From assembly GCA_023213315.1 (NCBI GenBank), contig JAKCPI010006167.1:79576-143575 (forward strand): a stretch of 64,000 nucleotides of DNA, given 5' to 3'. Made by a program: the position numbers and the translations under genes. The stretch's first letter is position 1; every line of letters starts with the position of its first letter. Below, piece by piece: positions 53,081 through 63,247 of the stretch. The notes beneath the pieces are model-generated. The model did no database searches and was not told the DNA's origin. It worked only from the letters and a program-made list of their open reading frames with translations. The DNA is from Euborellia annulipes (lineage: Eukaryota > Arthropoda > Insecta > Dermaptera > Anisolabididae).

Positions 53081-53190
53081 CTGGTGTAGAGAAATAGAGA
53101 GAGAGGCAGCCTCCAGGTGTGCTGAGAAGTTATGCTGAAGCGATTAGGTCGGTGATGAAGGGAGAAAGCGACCTCTAGCAAAAGCCACCC
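53081..53190 (-). ncRNA. putative exon, inverted homologue of 43773-43867
   Basis: Acceptor TTATCTCTTCCAG and donor GTAGATCCTG. The homology to the plus exon extends over most of its length, with an added CTTCAGCATAACTTCTCAGC segment. It lies 250 bases downstream (minus) of the module exon 53443-53554, whereas the plus pair is 1.2 kb apart. Confidence 0.5.
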
Positions 53191-53442
53191 CTGGAAGAGA
53201 TAAAAATGATAAAAATTATTGTTTCTTACTAAATAAGATTCACGTGTGTGTGTGTGTTAACTAGGAGAAAGAAAGAATTTGCAAGAAAGGAGAAATTTTA
53301 CAAAAAATAGAATAATATTGATAAACGATTTCTTAGTAACAATCTGATTGCATCATTAAAAAATAAATGAAAATTTATAACTACTGTATGATTTAAGTAA
53401 GAGAAAATAAAAAGTAAAATCAAATATGCAAATAATAAATAC

Positions 53443-53554
53443 CTTGCAACAACGCAATAGAAGAGGACTTTTCAGAGGCATGAGATCAACCGACTTGCTC
53501 CTGGCTCGACGTGAATGCAACTGAAGGCCTTTGCTTTGTCGAAGATTCTCTCTT
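53443..53554 (-). ncRNA. putative exon, inverted homologue of the 41111/42416 module
   Basis: Acceptor ATTTCTTTGTTTCAG and donor GTATTTATTATTTGC are the same as in the plus copies. The exon shares TTGCATTCACGTCGAGCC and AAGTCGGTTGATCTCATGCC. The upstream intron (to about 53700) keeps TAAATAAAACAATTTTATAA and AATAATCTTTATTAAATATT. Third copy of the module, opposite orientation. Confidence 0.5.
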
Positions 53555-54125
53555 CTGAAACAAAGAAATATTAATTTATTATTTCCTATCTTATTGTATT
53601 ATATTAAGATAAATTTTAAATATTTAATAAAGATTATTTTTTTTTTTTATAAAATTGTTTTATTTAACCCGAAATCTCTTGACAAATGTCCATATTAGAT
53701 ATAGAATATTAAATAATAGAAAATAAAATATTCAATTTTCATAATAGAAATCATAAGATAGATTTTTAAGTTTTTTCAGAATTAATAAATATATAGATAC
53801 AAAATGATAGAAAAAAAATTGTCTACATAATGATCGAAATGTATTTTGAGATTAGCCGAGTCGAAAAAAAGTGGGTCAAATATTAAATTTAACTTAATAA
53901 ATGAATTTGAACAAATTTTCAATGAAAATACTTCATCTTGGAGAAGCTTTTGTTTTTAAAGTCAATTTTTTGTGGTTAATTAATATTTCTCATCTAAAGA
54001 AAAGCCATTTTATCAGATTGATACACACAGCGCTGTTTACAAAACTCAGGTGGCCAAGTTTGGAACTAACGCTCTGAAGGCATTGAACTCAGACTCGCTT
54101 GACCTTGAACTTGACTTTAACAGCT

Positions 54126-54245
54126 GAGAATCTGGTGTGACTGGTCGCACAGCTCACAATTTTCTATTGCCTTCGTTATTCGAAGCCTGTGTTCTGTGCT
54201 TATCACACACGATTTTTTGTGTCGACATATATTTGGTTTCCGACA
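54126..54245 (+). repeat. TCTGGTGTGAC-family element, start region
   Basis: TCTGGTGTGACTGGTCGCAC, CACAATTTTCTATTGCC and TGTGTCGACATATATTTGG match 9978 onward. The palindrome at 54309-54438 follows. CCATTTCTTTTATC and GAAATACAAGAGTAAA at about 54490-54530 are shared with 50360-50410, so two longer copies of this family are present. Confidence 0.5.
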
Positions 54246-54308
54246 GTACTGTACACTTGAATTAAAGATGTAAAATTTATAAACATGGGAAAATATATTT
54301 TGTTCACA

Positions 54309-54438
54309 AGTTGACTATGCAGCTTCTTTCGTCAATGACTGATGATAGGTCAATAAATCAATAAAAACTTTTTGTTTTTATTGATTTATTGACCTATCAT
54401 CAGTCATTGACGAAAAAGCTGCATAGTCAACTTGTGAA
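54309..54438. repeat. short palindrome with partial hammerhead-like box
   Basis: The arms CACAAGTTGACTATGCAGCT and AGCTGCATAGTCAACTTGTG enclose TCAATGACTGATGATAGGTC and its complement around a TTTTTGTTTTT centre (about 54372). CTGATGA and a short helix are present, but no GAAAC follows, so the ribozyme-like part is incomplete. It may be a derived, smaller member of the fold-back group. Confidence 0.65.
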
Positions 54439-55719
54439 TGATTATCTCGTCCGAATCAGCATATAAATATATTTTGTTACTAAGGATACCATTTCTTTTA
54501 TCTCTTCTATGAAATACAAGAGTAAATTGATCTTCATAAGATTCCAAGAGCATGTGGTCAATAAGATTCAAGTATAATAAAGACTATTTAAGTATTTTAA
54601 ATGTTTTTAATACTCCCTTACTAGTAAAATATAATAAGAATAAAAATATTTTTTTCTTGTTTTTCCATTTACTAGTAAATAAGTATGAAAAGCATCTAAA
54701 GTATACTATATAAATTTTCCCTTCATTCTCTTTCTAAATGTTTTTAATTATTTTCTTTCATACTCATTCTGGTTTATTTTTTATATATGACATTTTATAT
54801 TTTTTGATGTGACAACGTCTTACAAATCATGTGTCTATAGTGGCCTGTTAGGTAGGCAAGCACGGAAAAGTTTAGTGGCTTGAATATCTCTTCTGTCTTA
54901 TGAGGTATAATTATGATGAATATACGGTTAGAAAGAATGATTTTTCAACTAAAGATTTCACCATTTATTTTTTGCGCTGCGATAAATTCTAATTTGAAAG
55001 TTTAAACCCCTGTAGATTCCGAACGGCTAATCAATCAAATCAGACTAAATGTGATGCCAATTTGTGCAGGAAGAAAAAACTCTAATAGAATGAATAAAAA
55101 AATCCCAAGTAATTAACTCCAAAATTAATTTTTTTCTCGAAAAACCTCATTATTTAGGCAAAAAAATATCGAAAAATTGCCCTTTTTGTGCAACACATAG
55201 CTACTTGCCCATAAAAGCTACATTAAATCTAAATATAGTTTTAGAAAGATTGGTTCAATACTCCCGGACCTTTTTTTTCGTTATGTCATTTTACCGCATG
55301 AGAGCACTCGGCGGGAAATCGTTTTTTGAAATTTTCAACCACTGTAGATTCTGAACGGCTAATCAGAGCAGACTAAATGTGATGTCATTTTGTGCAGAAA
55401 GAAAACCTCTAAAAGAATAATTTAAAAAATCTCGAGCAACTAACTCCAAAATCAGTTATTTTTTTCACAAAACCTCATTTTTTAAGCAAAAGTCCTTAAT
55501 GGATAAAAGTTTGACCACACCTGTCATATATTGTTACTATGATAATGTATGAACTTGTTTGTTAATGAGAACAAAGTACGATTAAAAAAATCAAACAATA
55601 CTTTCTCTCTATATATTTTAATATTGGTAAGAGAAAGTAAAAATAGTTTAAAGTCAAGCAAAAGACGTTGTCACGTTAAAAAGCCCCCGGGTGTGTAAAA
55701 GACACAGCCAACACCAAAT

Positions 55720-55873
55720 TTTTTTTTATTCTTCACTATACTTAACTGAGTGTATATGTGTTGTGTAGTATATGTGTTGAGATTTCGCTTCCATTTGGTG
55801 ATCTTTCATTTGTTTGTTTGTTGATTTGTTTCAGCCGACTTCGTCTCGTTGCCAAGTGACACATGAAGAGATC
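55720..55873 (-). ncRNA. putative exon in the duplicated segment
   Basis: The acceptor ATTTTCTTTTGTTACAG (minus) is followed by GATCTCTTCATGTGTCACTT and AACGAGACGAAGTCGGCTG. The same acceptor and text lie at 59389 in the other copy. No clear donor was found, so the right extent is arbitrary. The acceptor resembles that of plus 40222 (TTGTTACAG). Confidence 0.3.
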
Positions 55874-56924
55874 CTGTAACAAAAGAAAATATAATTAATT
55901 ATATTCTAAATAAATGTCTATTTTCTTTCCTAATTTAAATACTGTATCTTCTAAATAAAAGTTGATATTTTATCATCTAAGCATGACAATTTCAATCTTT
56001 ACTAAATAAAGTTTTTTATTATTTTAAATAATAGTTTAAATTAACCCAAATTTCCTTCCTTTCCTGAAGAAATATTTATTTAATCCCAAATATCATTTCT
56101 AGTCAAATCAAACAGCAAAACACAATAATATAATATGAAAGTATTATTTTATGTGAGAGCGACCAAAAAATCTCTTAGTTTTTAATTACGAGCAAATTTT
56201 ATAAATAAAGAAATCATAGTGATTAGTAATTATAATCTATAATATTAGTCCATTGCCATTTTTAAAAATAATTAAATTGTTTCTTCTAAATTATTCAAAT
56301 TTTTTCTTTCATAACAAAACTCTTTAACTTATATTAAAAAAAAAAGTTCAGGTTGAAATTTTTTCGTTTTTCTATGACAAAAAATTTTTAAGCATATAAA
56401 ATATATATTATATTTGAATTTTAATTAGAATTTAATTGAATTTTCATCTGGGTAAAAAAATTCAATTTGTATTAATTAAATTATTTAAATTCAAACAAAA
56501 AAAAAGAAGGGATTTCAAATTGAGATAAAAAAATAAAAATGGCTAATAAATAATATTTCTATATTTGCGTATGAAAAAAAAATTTGGAAGAATTTTTTGG
56601 TCTTTTTCTAGAGTGAATAGAAAGAATAGAAATATAATAAGTTAGTAAATCATATGGATTAGTAAATAATAAGCTCGAACAAATAAAACTCCTACCCCAG
56701 CTAATTAGTATAGAAATAATGAAGAAATCTTTTGATAAAATATATCTAACAAGAGCCAAGAAATAAAAAATTTGACATCCAATTTTGAATGTTTGAAGGC
56801 CAAATTTTATCACTAATTGACTCTTGGACGATCTTTGCTATAATGACAAGAGAGTTACTAATTTAGTTTAGTAAATTACCAATTATTAAAATTAATGAAA
56901 AAATAAAGTGAATAATAAACTCAC

Positions 56925-57008
56925 CAAAAGGCAAACTGTAGAAACACAAACTGAAATGACGTTGAGGTCGGATCTGATTTGACGACGAGATGCATCGTCG
57001 GAGGAGTT
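56925..57008 (-). ncRNA. putative 84-base exon, copy 1 of 3
   Basis: Between TTATTTTCAG and GTGAGTTTAT. One frame is open throughout (NSSDDASRRQIRSDLNVISV then CVSTVCLL) and length is a multiple of three, but no start or joining exon is known. The copy at 60438-60521 differs by one base. A third at 63051-63119 is shortened and frame-shifted. Coding status is open. Confidence 0.4.
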
Positions 57009-57127
57009 CTGAAAATAAAAAGAAATATAATTAAATTATCAAATAAAGAAGAAAATTTATGTTAGCCAAGCAATTTAGATTTCAAACAAAAAAGAGAATA
57101 ATAACTAAATTGTTAAGAACTATCTAG

Positions 57128-57205
57128 CCCTCGGTCTTGGTGTAGTTGGTAGCGGGCCCGCCTTGGATACCAAGGGTCGCGGATTCGAATCCTAGGTAGT
57201 CCGAT
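57128..57205 (+). repeat. tRNA-like SINE head
   Basis: CTCGGTCTTGGTGTAGTTGG (A-box), CGCGGATTCGAATCC (B-box) and GTAGTCCGATG fit a tRNA outline, with TCGGTCT/AGTCCGA pairing at six of seven positions. The anticodon loop (GGATACC) lacks the invariant T33, so it is a pseudo-tRNA. It lies in the proximal duplicated segment; the distal copy keeps only the first half (about 61703-61730). Confidence 0.5.
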
Positions 57206-57409
57206 GATTTTATTTAAGCTATTTGGATTCCTAATGGCTTAAATAAGAATGCCTGGATCTCAAATACATGTATATTCAAATAACGTTATCGTCAAAAGTC
57301 TTATATGCCCTCAGTATTAATTCGATGATTTTATTTACAAAAAATCAAAATGAATAATGCCATTAAGTAGGAAGAAAAATATATACATTTAAAAAAATCG
57401 ATTTTCTCT

Positions 57410-57540
57410 TTAGGGGCGTACCGAGAATGTTGGGGGCCTGGGGTGGCGTCACTAGAAGAGGGGGCCTAAATATATTTTGTCCCAGAGGTGTATATTGAAT
57501 TTTTCGGGGGGGGGGAACTCATTAACTCATTTTTAAATCC
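57410..57540. repeat. hAT-like fragment
   Basis: TTAGGGGCGTACCGAGAATG is a hAT-style end followed by GGGGGCCTGGGGTGG and a later G run (about 57507-57516). GAACTCATTAACTCATTTTT resembles 32825-32850. No partner end or target duplication is found. The stretch 57720-58250 beyond shows nothing recognised. Confidence 0.35.
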
Positions 57541-58253
57541 TCGATACACAAAAATATTTTTAAAATACCGTATATCCCTGAACCCAGAGGGCTTCGGGCT
57601 CAATCGATACCAAGTAGGTATCGATACCTCAGTGTTATCGTTTCATCCCTATTCGAGTAAATATTATTCAATTTAGCTAAAACTTTGGCATTTTCATTTT
57701 CTAGACAATTGGCAAATTTTCTAACTCTTTCACTCAGTGATGTCGTTGAATGTATGCTGTTATGTTCTGCCGCATGTCATCAATCCCTGAAACAAACAAA
57801 TCAAATTTAATAATTATATAACTTAGTACCGTACACAAACTATTAAAAATGTATGAACATTCCTAATTTATTTTATTTTTTATACATATTGTAATTAATG
57901 AATAAACTTTAGTGAAAATATGAACCAATGATTTTTTATTTCTCGATTACCAAATCCTCAATTCCTATTTAAAACAAATGTTAGATAGCCACCACTTTGA
58001 ATTTTTTATAAAATTTGTAAGCAAACTAAAAGTAAATTTGTCTTGATAAATTTTAAATAGTCACCCAAAAAATTTTTAAATTTTTTGAGATAATAAAAAA
58101 ACTCTAGGACACTCAATGAAATTAACATTTGATACGAAAATAATTAGTTTTAAACTTCGCATCATCATTTAAATCAATTTAACTAAACCGGAGGATCAAT
58201 TCGAGACTTAAAATAAAATATTTGTTGAGTGTGGAAGTGGCTGTGATTAATAT

Positions 58254-58626
58254 CTTAAAAGAATGGAAGGAGGTAGCAGCCAGGAAGGAGTGTCTCCAAA
58301 ACAATGAAACTCCCAGAGTTGCTTCGGACTTGTTAATGACATTAAAATTTTGCTCATCTGCAATCGAAGGCTTAGATATGTGAGGAAGTAATGGTCATTA
58401 CTTCCTCACATATCTAAGCCTTCGATTGCAGATGAGCAAAATTTTAATGTCATTAACAAGTTCGAAGCAACATATGATTAAATATATTTATATAAATTTA
58501 CATATGACAACTCCTGATTGCCTGATGATGGTCAAATAAATTTGGACCGAAACGTCGCGAATATCTGGGAGTTTCATTGTTTTGGAGACACTCCTTCCTG
58601 GCTGCTACCTCCTTCCATTCTTTTAA
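58254..58626. repeat. fold-back element with one hammerhead-like motif, asymmetric
   Basis: The ends TTAAAAGAATGGAAGGAGGT and ACCTCCTTCCATTCTTTTAA are inverted. The inner palindrome GTGAGGAAGTAATGGTCATTACTTCC centre lies near 58393. The right arm holds the plus motif at 58522-58556: CTGATGATGGTCAAATAAA, then TTTGGACCGAAACGTCGCG, the best match in the window to the hammerhead consensus. The left arm has lost about 95 bases containing its copy. Confidence 0.82.
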
Positions 58627-60437
58627 GTTAAAATAAAATAATCAATATAAAATAGAAAAAGAAATAATCCTGTTCAAAAAGAAAGGAAGGTAAGTAAAGT
58701 CTAACTAATTTGTTTTGCGTAAATCTAAGATTAATAAATGCTTACTTTTCGTTTCAATGACCAAAAGAAAATAACTTCTATTTTACTTTTAAAATGAGAA
58801 AAATTAATAATTTCAGGTGCCAAATATTTAAATTATTAAATATAAATTTTTTTAAATCAAAATAAAAGCAAGAAATTCAAACATAAAGCATTCATTAATT
58901 ATTAGATTTTCTAAAATTGTTTTCGTTAGTAAGAGAAAGAATTATATAGGCCTATTAATAATAAAAAAAAAATTTTCATCTATAAAAGTTAAAGAAGGTA
59001 ATATCTCTATTTATAATGAGAAGTTGTAACCCTTTTAAGTCAGATAATAGACACCTGTCATATATTGTTACTATGATAATGTATGAACTTGTTTGTTAAT
59101 GAGAACAAAGTACGATTAAAAAAATCAAACAATACTTTCTCTCTATATATTTCAGTATAGGTAAGAGAAAGTAAAAATAGTTTGAAGTCAAGCAAAAGAC
59201 GTTGTCACGTTAAAAAGCCCCCGGTTGTGTAAAAGACACAGCCAACACCAATTTTTTTTATTCTTCACTATACTTAACTGAGTGTATATGTGTTGAGATT
59301 TCGCTTCCATTTGGTGATCTTTCATTTGTTTGTTTATTGATTTGTTTCAGCCGACTTCGTCTCGTTGCCAAGTGACACATGAAGAGATCCTGTAACAAAA
59401 GAAAATATAATTAATTATATTCTAAATAAATGTCTATTTTCTTTCCTAATTTAAATACTGTATCTTCTTAATAAAAGTTAATATTTTATCATCTAAGCAT
59501 GACAATTTCAATTTTTACTGAATAAAGTTTTTTATTATTATCAATATTAGTTTAATTTAACCCAATTTTCCTTCCTTTGCTGAAGAAATATTTATTTAAT
59601 CGCAAATATCATTTCTAGTCAAATCAAACAGCAAAACACAATAATATAATATGAAAGTATTATTTTATGTGAGAGCGACCAAAAAATCTCTGCAAATTTT
59701 ATAAATATAGAAATCATAGTGATTAGTAATTACAATCTATAATATTAGTCCATTGCTATTTTTACACTCCTTTAAAAATAATTAAATTGTTTCTTCTAAA
59801 TTATTCAAATTTTTTCTTTTTTTAATATCATAACAAAACCCTTTTAAAAAAAAAAGTTCTGGTTGAAATTTTTTTCGTTTTTCTATGACAAAATATTTTT
59901 AAGCATATAAAAAATATATTATATTATTATATTTGAATTTTAATTAGAATTTAATTGAATTTTCATTTGGGTAAAAAGAATTCAATTGTATTTATTATTT
60001 AAATTCAAACAAAAAAAAGAAGGGATTTCAAATTGAGATAAAAAATAACAATGGCTAATAAATAATATTTCTATATTTGTGTATGAAAAAAAAAATTTGG
60101 AACAATTTTTTGGTCTTTTTCTAGAGTGATTAGATAGAATAGAAATATAATAAGTGAGTAAATCATATGGATTAGTAAATAATAAGCTCAAACAAATAAA
60201 ACTCCTACCCCAGATAATTAGTATAGAAATAATGAAGAAATCTTTTGATAAAATATATCTAACAAGAGTCAAGAAATAAAAAATTTGACATCCAATTTTG
60301 AATGTTTGAAGGCCAAATTTTATCACTAATTGACTCTTGGACGATCTTTGCTATAATGACAAGAGAGTTACTAATTTAGTTTAGTAAATTACCAATTAAT
60401 AAAATTAATGAAAAAATAAAGTGAATAATAAACTCAC

Positions 60438-60521
60438 CAAAAGGCAAACTGTAGAAACACAAACTGAGATGACGTTGAGGTCGGATCTGATTTGACGACG
60501 AGATGCATCGTCGGAGGAGTT
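60438..60521 (-). ncRNA. putative 84-base exon, copy 2 of 3
   Basis: Same borders as 56925-57008. The only exonic difference (GTCATCTCA for GTCATTTCA) would be silent in the frame that is open. One silent change is too little to infer selection. Confidence 0.4.
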
Positions 60522-60613
60522 CTGAAAATAAAAAGAAAAATAATTAAATTATAAAATAAAGGGGAAAATTTGTGTTAGCCAAGCAATTTAGATTTCAAAC
60601 AAAAAAGAGAATA

Positions 60614-61663
60614 GATATAAGATTGAGTGGCTGTAGATATAGTTGATACAGGACCAAGGGAGTAGGCAGCCAATAAGTGAGCCTCTATATTAAATAAAAA
60701 CTCTCAAGTGTTGAGACGTTTCGGCTTTATTCTGCTAATGCCATCATCAGTCAATTAGAGCTGGAAAGTCATACATTTAATTAATTTTTAAGTTGTTAAT
60801 CACAAATACACTCTCATGCTACGATGACAAATCATTCTTTTGATCTTGATAATGCCATAGTCTTAATGCAAGTAGATAATACTACAAAGAGGCTGTTTGC
60901 AGAAAAATGTTTCATTAAAGCAATGGGGAGCAGGGCCTTAAACTTTCAGACTGACTGCGACGGGTTGAGTAATTTCTATCTCTCCTTCTTGAACGACAAT
61001 GACGCTTTGTTGTCAATATAGGTGTGTGTACGAGAAAAATGGTAAAAATCATTTGTATATTAATTAGTTCGTTATTGAGATTAAAAAAAATATTTTATAT
61101 AAAATTAATTTTTTTCATAAAAGTAATATTTTTTCTCTTTTTCTTTATTTTTAACCTTTTGACCGTATTATGGGATTTACTTGTCTATTGCCTTCTCAAA
61201 TATGTTAAATTGAATAAATAAATATTTATTATCGGCTTCTCACCTCAGCCACTGACCTAATAATAGAGGTCATTGATATTATAGACCATCTCAGTAATAA
61301 TATATATTTGTAAATTAATAAACATTTTATCAAAGCAAGCTGTTACTTAAGCGAATACACAAGTATTGAATGACTGGAAGCATACAAATTAAAATTATTT
61401 ATATACCACATAATGTATATAAAGAAATATTTAATATAACAACTCTATACACTTATACTGTAAGAAATTTTTGTATATCTTATATAAAATAATTTATTTG
61501 TATTTGTGATTAACAACTTAAAAATTAATTAAATGTATGACTTTCCAGCTCTAATTGACTGATGATGGCATTAGCAGAATAAAGCCGAAACGTCTCAACA
61601 CTTGAGAGTTTTTATTTAATATAGAGGCTCACTTATTGGCTGCCTACTCCCTTGGTCCTGTAT
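60614..61663 (+). mobile_element. Penelope-like element, truncated, with inverted terminal repeats
   Basis: CAAAAAAGAGAATA flanks both sides (60600-60613, 61664-61677), a 14-base target-site duplication, and the interrupted host text is seen uninterrupted at 57095. The inverted repeats (60650-60810 and 61500-61660) pair from GGACCAAGGGAGTAGGCAGC inward to CATACATTTAATTAATTTTT. Each carries the hammerhead-like motif: minus 60715-60750 and plus 61559-61594 (CTGATGATGGCATTAGC, then AAAGCCGAAACGTC). Between them is the C-terminal piece of the element protein (60824-61021). Hammerhead-type motifs in terminal repeats are known for Penelope-like elements. The reverse transcriptase is missing, so the copy cannot move by itself. 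Confidence 0.82.
60815..61021 (+). pseudogene. C-terminal end of a Penelope-like element protein (after or at the end of the GIY-YIG nuclease)
   Basis: HATMTNHSFDLDNAIVLMQV then NTTKRLFAEKCFIKAM and SDFYLSFL-like text, up to a stop at 61019-61021. The pattern HSxDxxNaxVL...NxxKRLFxExxFI is the usual end of GIY-YIG nuclease domains in Penelope-like proteins. The frame is intact but begins inside the domain; the ATG at 60824 is not a true start. The following 480 bases to the right terminal repeat are AT-rich and non-coding. Confidence 0.7.
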
Positions 61664-61949
61664 CAAAAAAGAGAATAATAACTAAATTGTTAAGATCTAT
61701 CTTGCCCTCGGTCTTGGTGTAGTTGGTAGCGCGTAAATATTATTCAATTTAGCTAAAACTTTGGCATTTTCATTTTCTAGACAATTGGCAAATTTTCTTG
61801 GACCACCCTACTAACAGGTATGTATATTTACTATTTATCGATTTTTTCTATGGTAAAATTATTCATGTTTCAAGGATAAATTAAGGATTAATTCATGGGC
61901 ATGTTGAGCGTAAATCGACGAAAAGTATTGTTATTATTATATACTTTTG

Positions 61950-62537
61950 CAGGACCGCAGACAGGAAGGGGAGGGGGGCTATATCCCCGGGGCCCGGGCC
62001 CTTTGCGCTCCAACCTTACAATTCTAATAAAAAAATAATTTTCATGGTTAAAATTTCAATCATCTTCTTGAAATTTTTTTCTAAGGGGGTCCGGGGCCTA
62101 ATTGGGGAATTTGAACTCTCCGACGCACCTTAGGTGTCCCATAATACTTATTTTTACTTTTTAATTTAAAATGCTTATAAGTCAAGCTAAGTTTGGTAAT
62201 ATTTTTCACGTCTCAGGATTGCTAAAAACGCAGATTTCAGTGCCTAATTTTCAAAAATTTTTCCATATCCCCCGACCACCCGGAAGTCGTCTGTCTGTCT
62301 GGCCTCAATAAATTATGGTACCCTTTGTTTAGGGAAAGACATTTTTAAATAACTTTTTTTTATTTAAATAAACATTATAAGCTATGTATAACTGTTTCAA
62401 AAATTGTGTCAAAAACTGTGTAAAAAATTGTTGGCGTGAAGGCCACAAAAACCTTTTACAAACCTGAACTTTTAGAATGGAGGGGGGGGGGTATTATTAA
62501 GTAGCCCCGGGGTCCGTCAAGTCTGTCTGCGGCCCTG
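61950..62537. mobile_element. hAT-like element
   Basis: The ends CAGGACCGCAGACAGG and CTGTCTGCGGCCCTG are inverted. The left inner part (GGGCCCTTTGCGCTCCAACC, TTCTAATAAAAAAATAATTTT) is shared with 23270-23350. No matching 8-bp flanks are seen, and the right side runs into a GTAAGAGAAAGTAAA tail of the TCTGGTGTGAC family, so the flank has been rearranged. Confidence 0.55.
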
Positions 62538-62659
62538 TAGGGTAAGAGAAAGTAAAATATAATAATTTACTCTAGCTATAAAAAAAAAAACAACCAAAAT
62601 GATTTATAAATACTCAAAAATAATCTTAAATTTTTCAAATGTATGAAAAAATTTCCTTG

Positions 62660-62905
62660 AACCCCCCCCCCCCCCCCCATCAAAAATTTCTGGCTACGCC
62701 ATATATATATATATAAGCTAAGATAAGTTTTCTCGGGTCAAGTCGCGTGGGATGTTGAGATTTACTCGACGTTTCGGCTCTCCTTTTGGAGCGAGGAGGG
62801 GGGTTAGGAGGTAATAATGGAGGAGGGTTGTTTACGGGGTCGCAGCCTTGCTGCGGTCCCCAGGTCAATTTGAACGATGACGCCACTTAACCCGAGAAAA
62901 GTTAT
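62660..62905. repeat. shortened copy of the 38963 fold-back element beside a hAT end fragment
   Basis: A C run and ATTTCTGGCTACGCC (to 62700) are the right end of the 50586 hAT family. After a TA run, GATAAGTTTTCTCGGGTCAA and CTTAACCCGAGAAAAGTTATC form the outer inverted ends of a small version of the 38963 element. It keeps CTCGACGTTTCGGCTCTCC and GGAGGGTTGTTTACGGGGTC but no minisatellite array. The hammerhead-like helix is cut off after GGAGC. Confidence 0.65.
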
Positions 62906-62910
62906 CTTGC

Positions 62911-62988
62911 CTGGGGTCCGAACCCGCGACTTTTGGTATACGAGACTAGCACGCTAACCCCTACACCAAGCCCGAGGGCGCCATGATA
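62911..62988 (-). repeat. tRNA-like SINE head
   Basis: On the minus strand CTCGGGCTTGGTGTAGGGG (A-box) and GTCGCGGGTTCGGACCCCAG (B-box) are well kept. The anticodon region is TAGTCTCGTATACCAAAAG, whose 3' side no longer pairs. It is related to 41706 and 57128 but has a GGGTTAGCGTGC variant of the D arm. Confidence 0.55.
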
Positions 62989-63050
62989 GTTACTAATTAT
63001 CAATATTGTTTTAAAAATAGAGTAATAATAATAAAAATAAATAATCTCAC

Positions 63051-63119
63051 CAAAAGGCAAAGAAAGTGAGATGACGTTGTGGTCAATTGGATCAACAAAA
63101 AAGAAGAATCGAAGGAATT
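63051..63119 (-). ncRNA. putative exon, shortened copy 3 of the 84-base block
   Basis: Acceptor TTATTTCAG and donor GTGAGATTAT are kept. The inside shares GAATTCCTTCGA and CAACGTCATCTCA and TTTGCCTTTTG with 56925-57008 but is 15 bases shorter and out of frame. The splice sites outlast the frame, which favours a non-coding function or simple decay. Confidence 0.35.
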
Positions 63120-63247
63120 CTGAAATAAAAGAAAAAAGAAAAATATAATCTCTATATTAACTAAATAGAGCTTTGTTTGAAAAGAGATGGAATTTTTTCC
63201 AAACACGGCTCAAATAGACTGTAAATAAGCCAGTCAATATATCGTTT

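Larger units (their letters stand above)
55517..57719. repeat. segmental duplication, proximal copy
   Basis: Direct duplicate of 59051-61797 (offset 3534 bases at the start). The two start together at ACACCTGTCATATATTG and end after CAATTGGCAAATTTTC. Only small indels and scattered substitutions separate them. This copy keeps 490 bases (about 57166-57655, with the rest of the tRNA-like SINE) that the other has lost, and lacks the Penelope-like insertion. Confidence 0.85.
59051..61797. repeat. segmental duplication, distal copy
   Basis: Direct duplicate of 55517-57719 with two rearrangements: a 1.05-kb Penelope-like insertion with its own target-site duplication (60614-61663), and a 490-base deletion that joins GTGTAGTTGGTAGC to CGTAAATATTATTCAATTT. 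Both must be later than the duplication or, for the deletion, specific to this copy. Confidence 0.85.

Noticed and set aside
60434..60521. The 84-base open exon copies as a conserved protein exon
   Set aside because: One silent difference between two copies of a recent duplication is not evidence of selection, and the third copy is frame-shifted.
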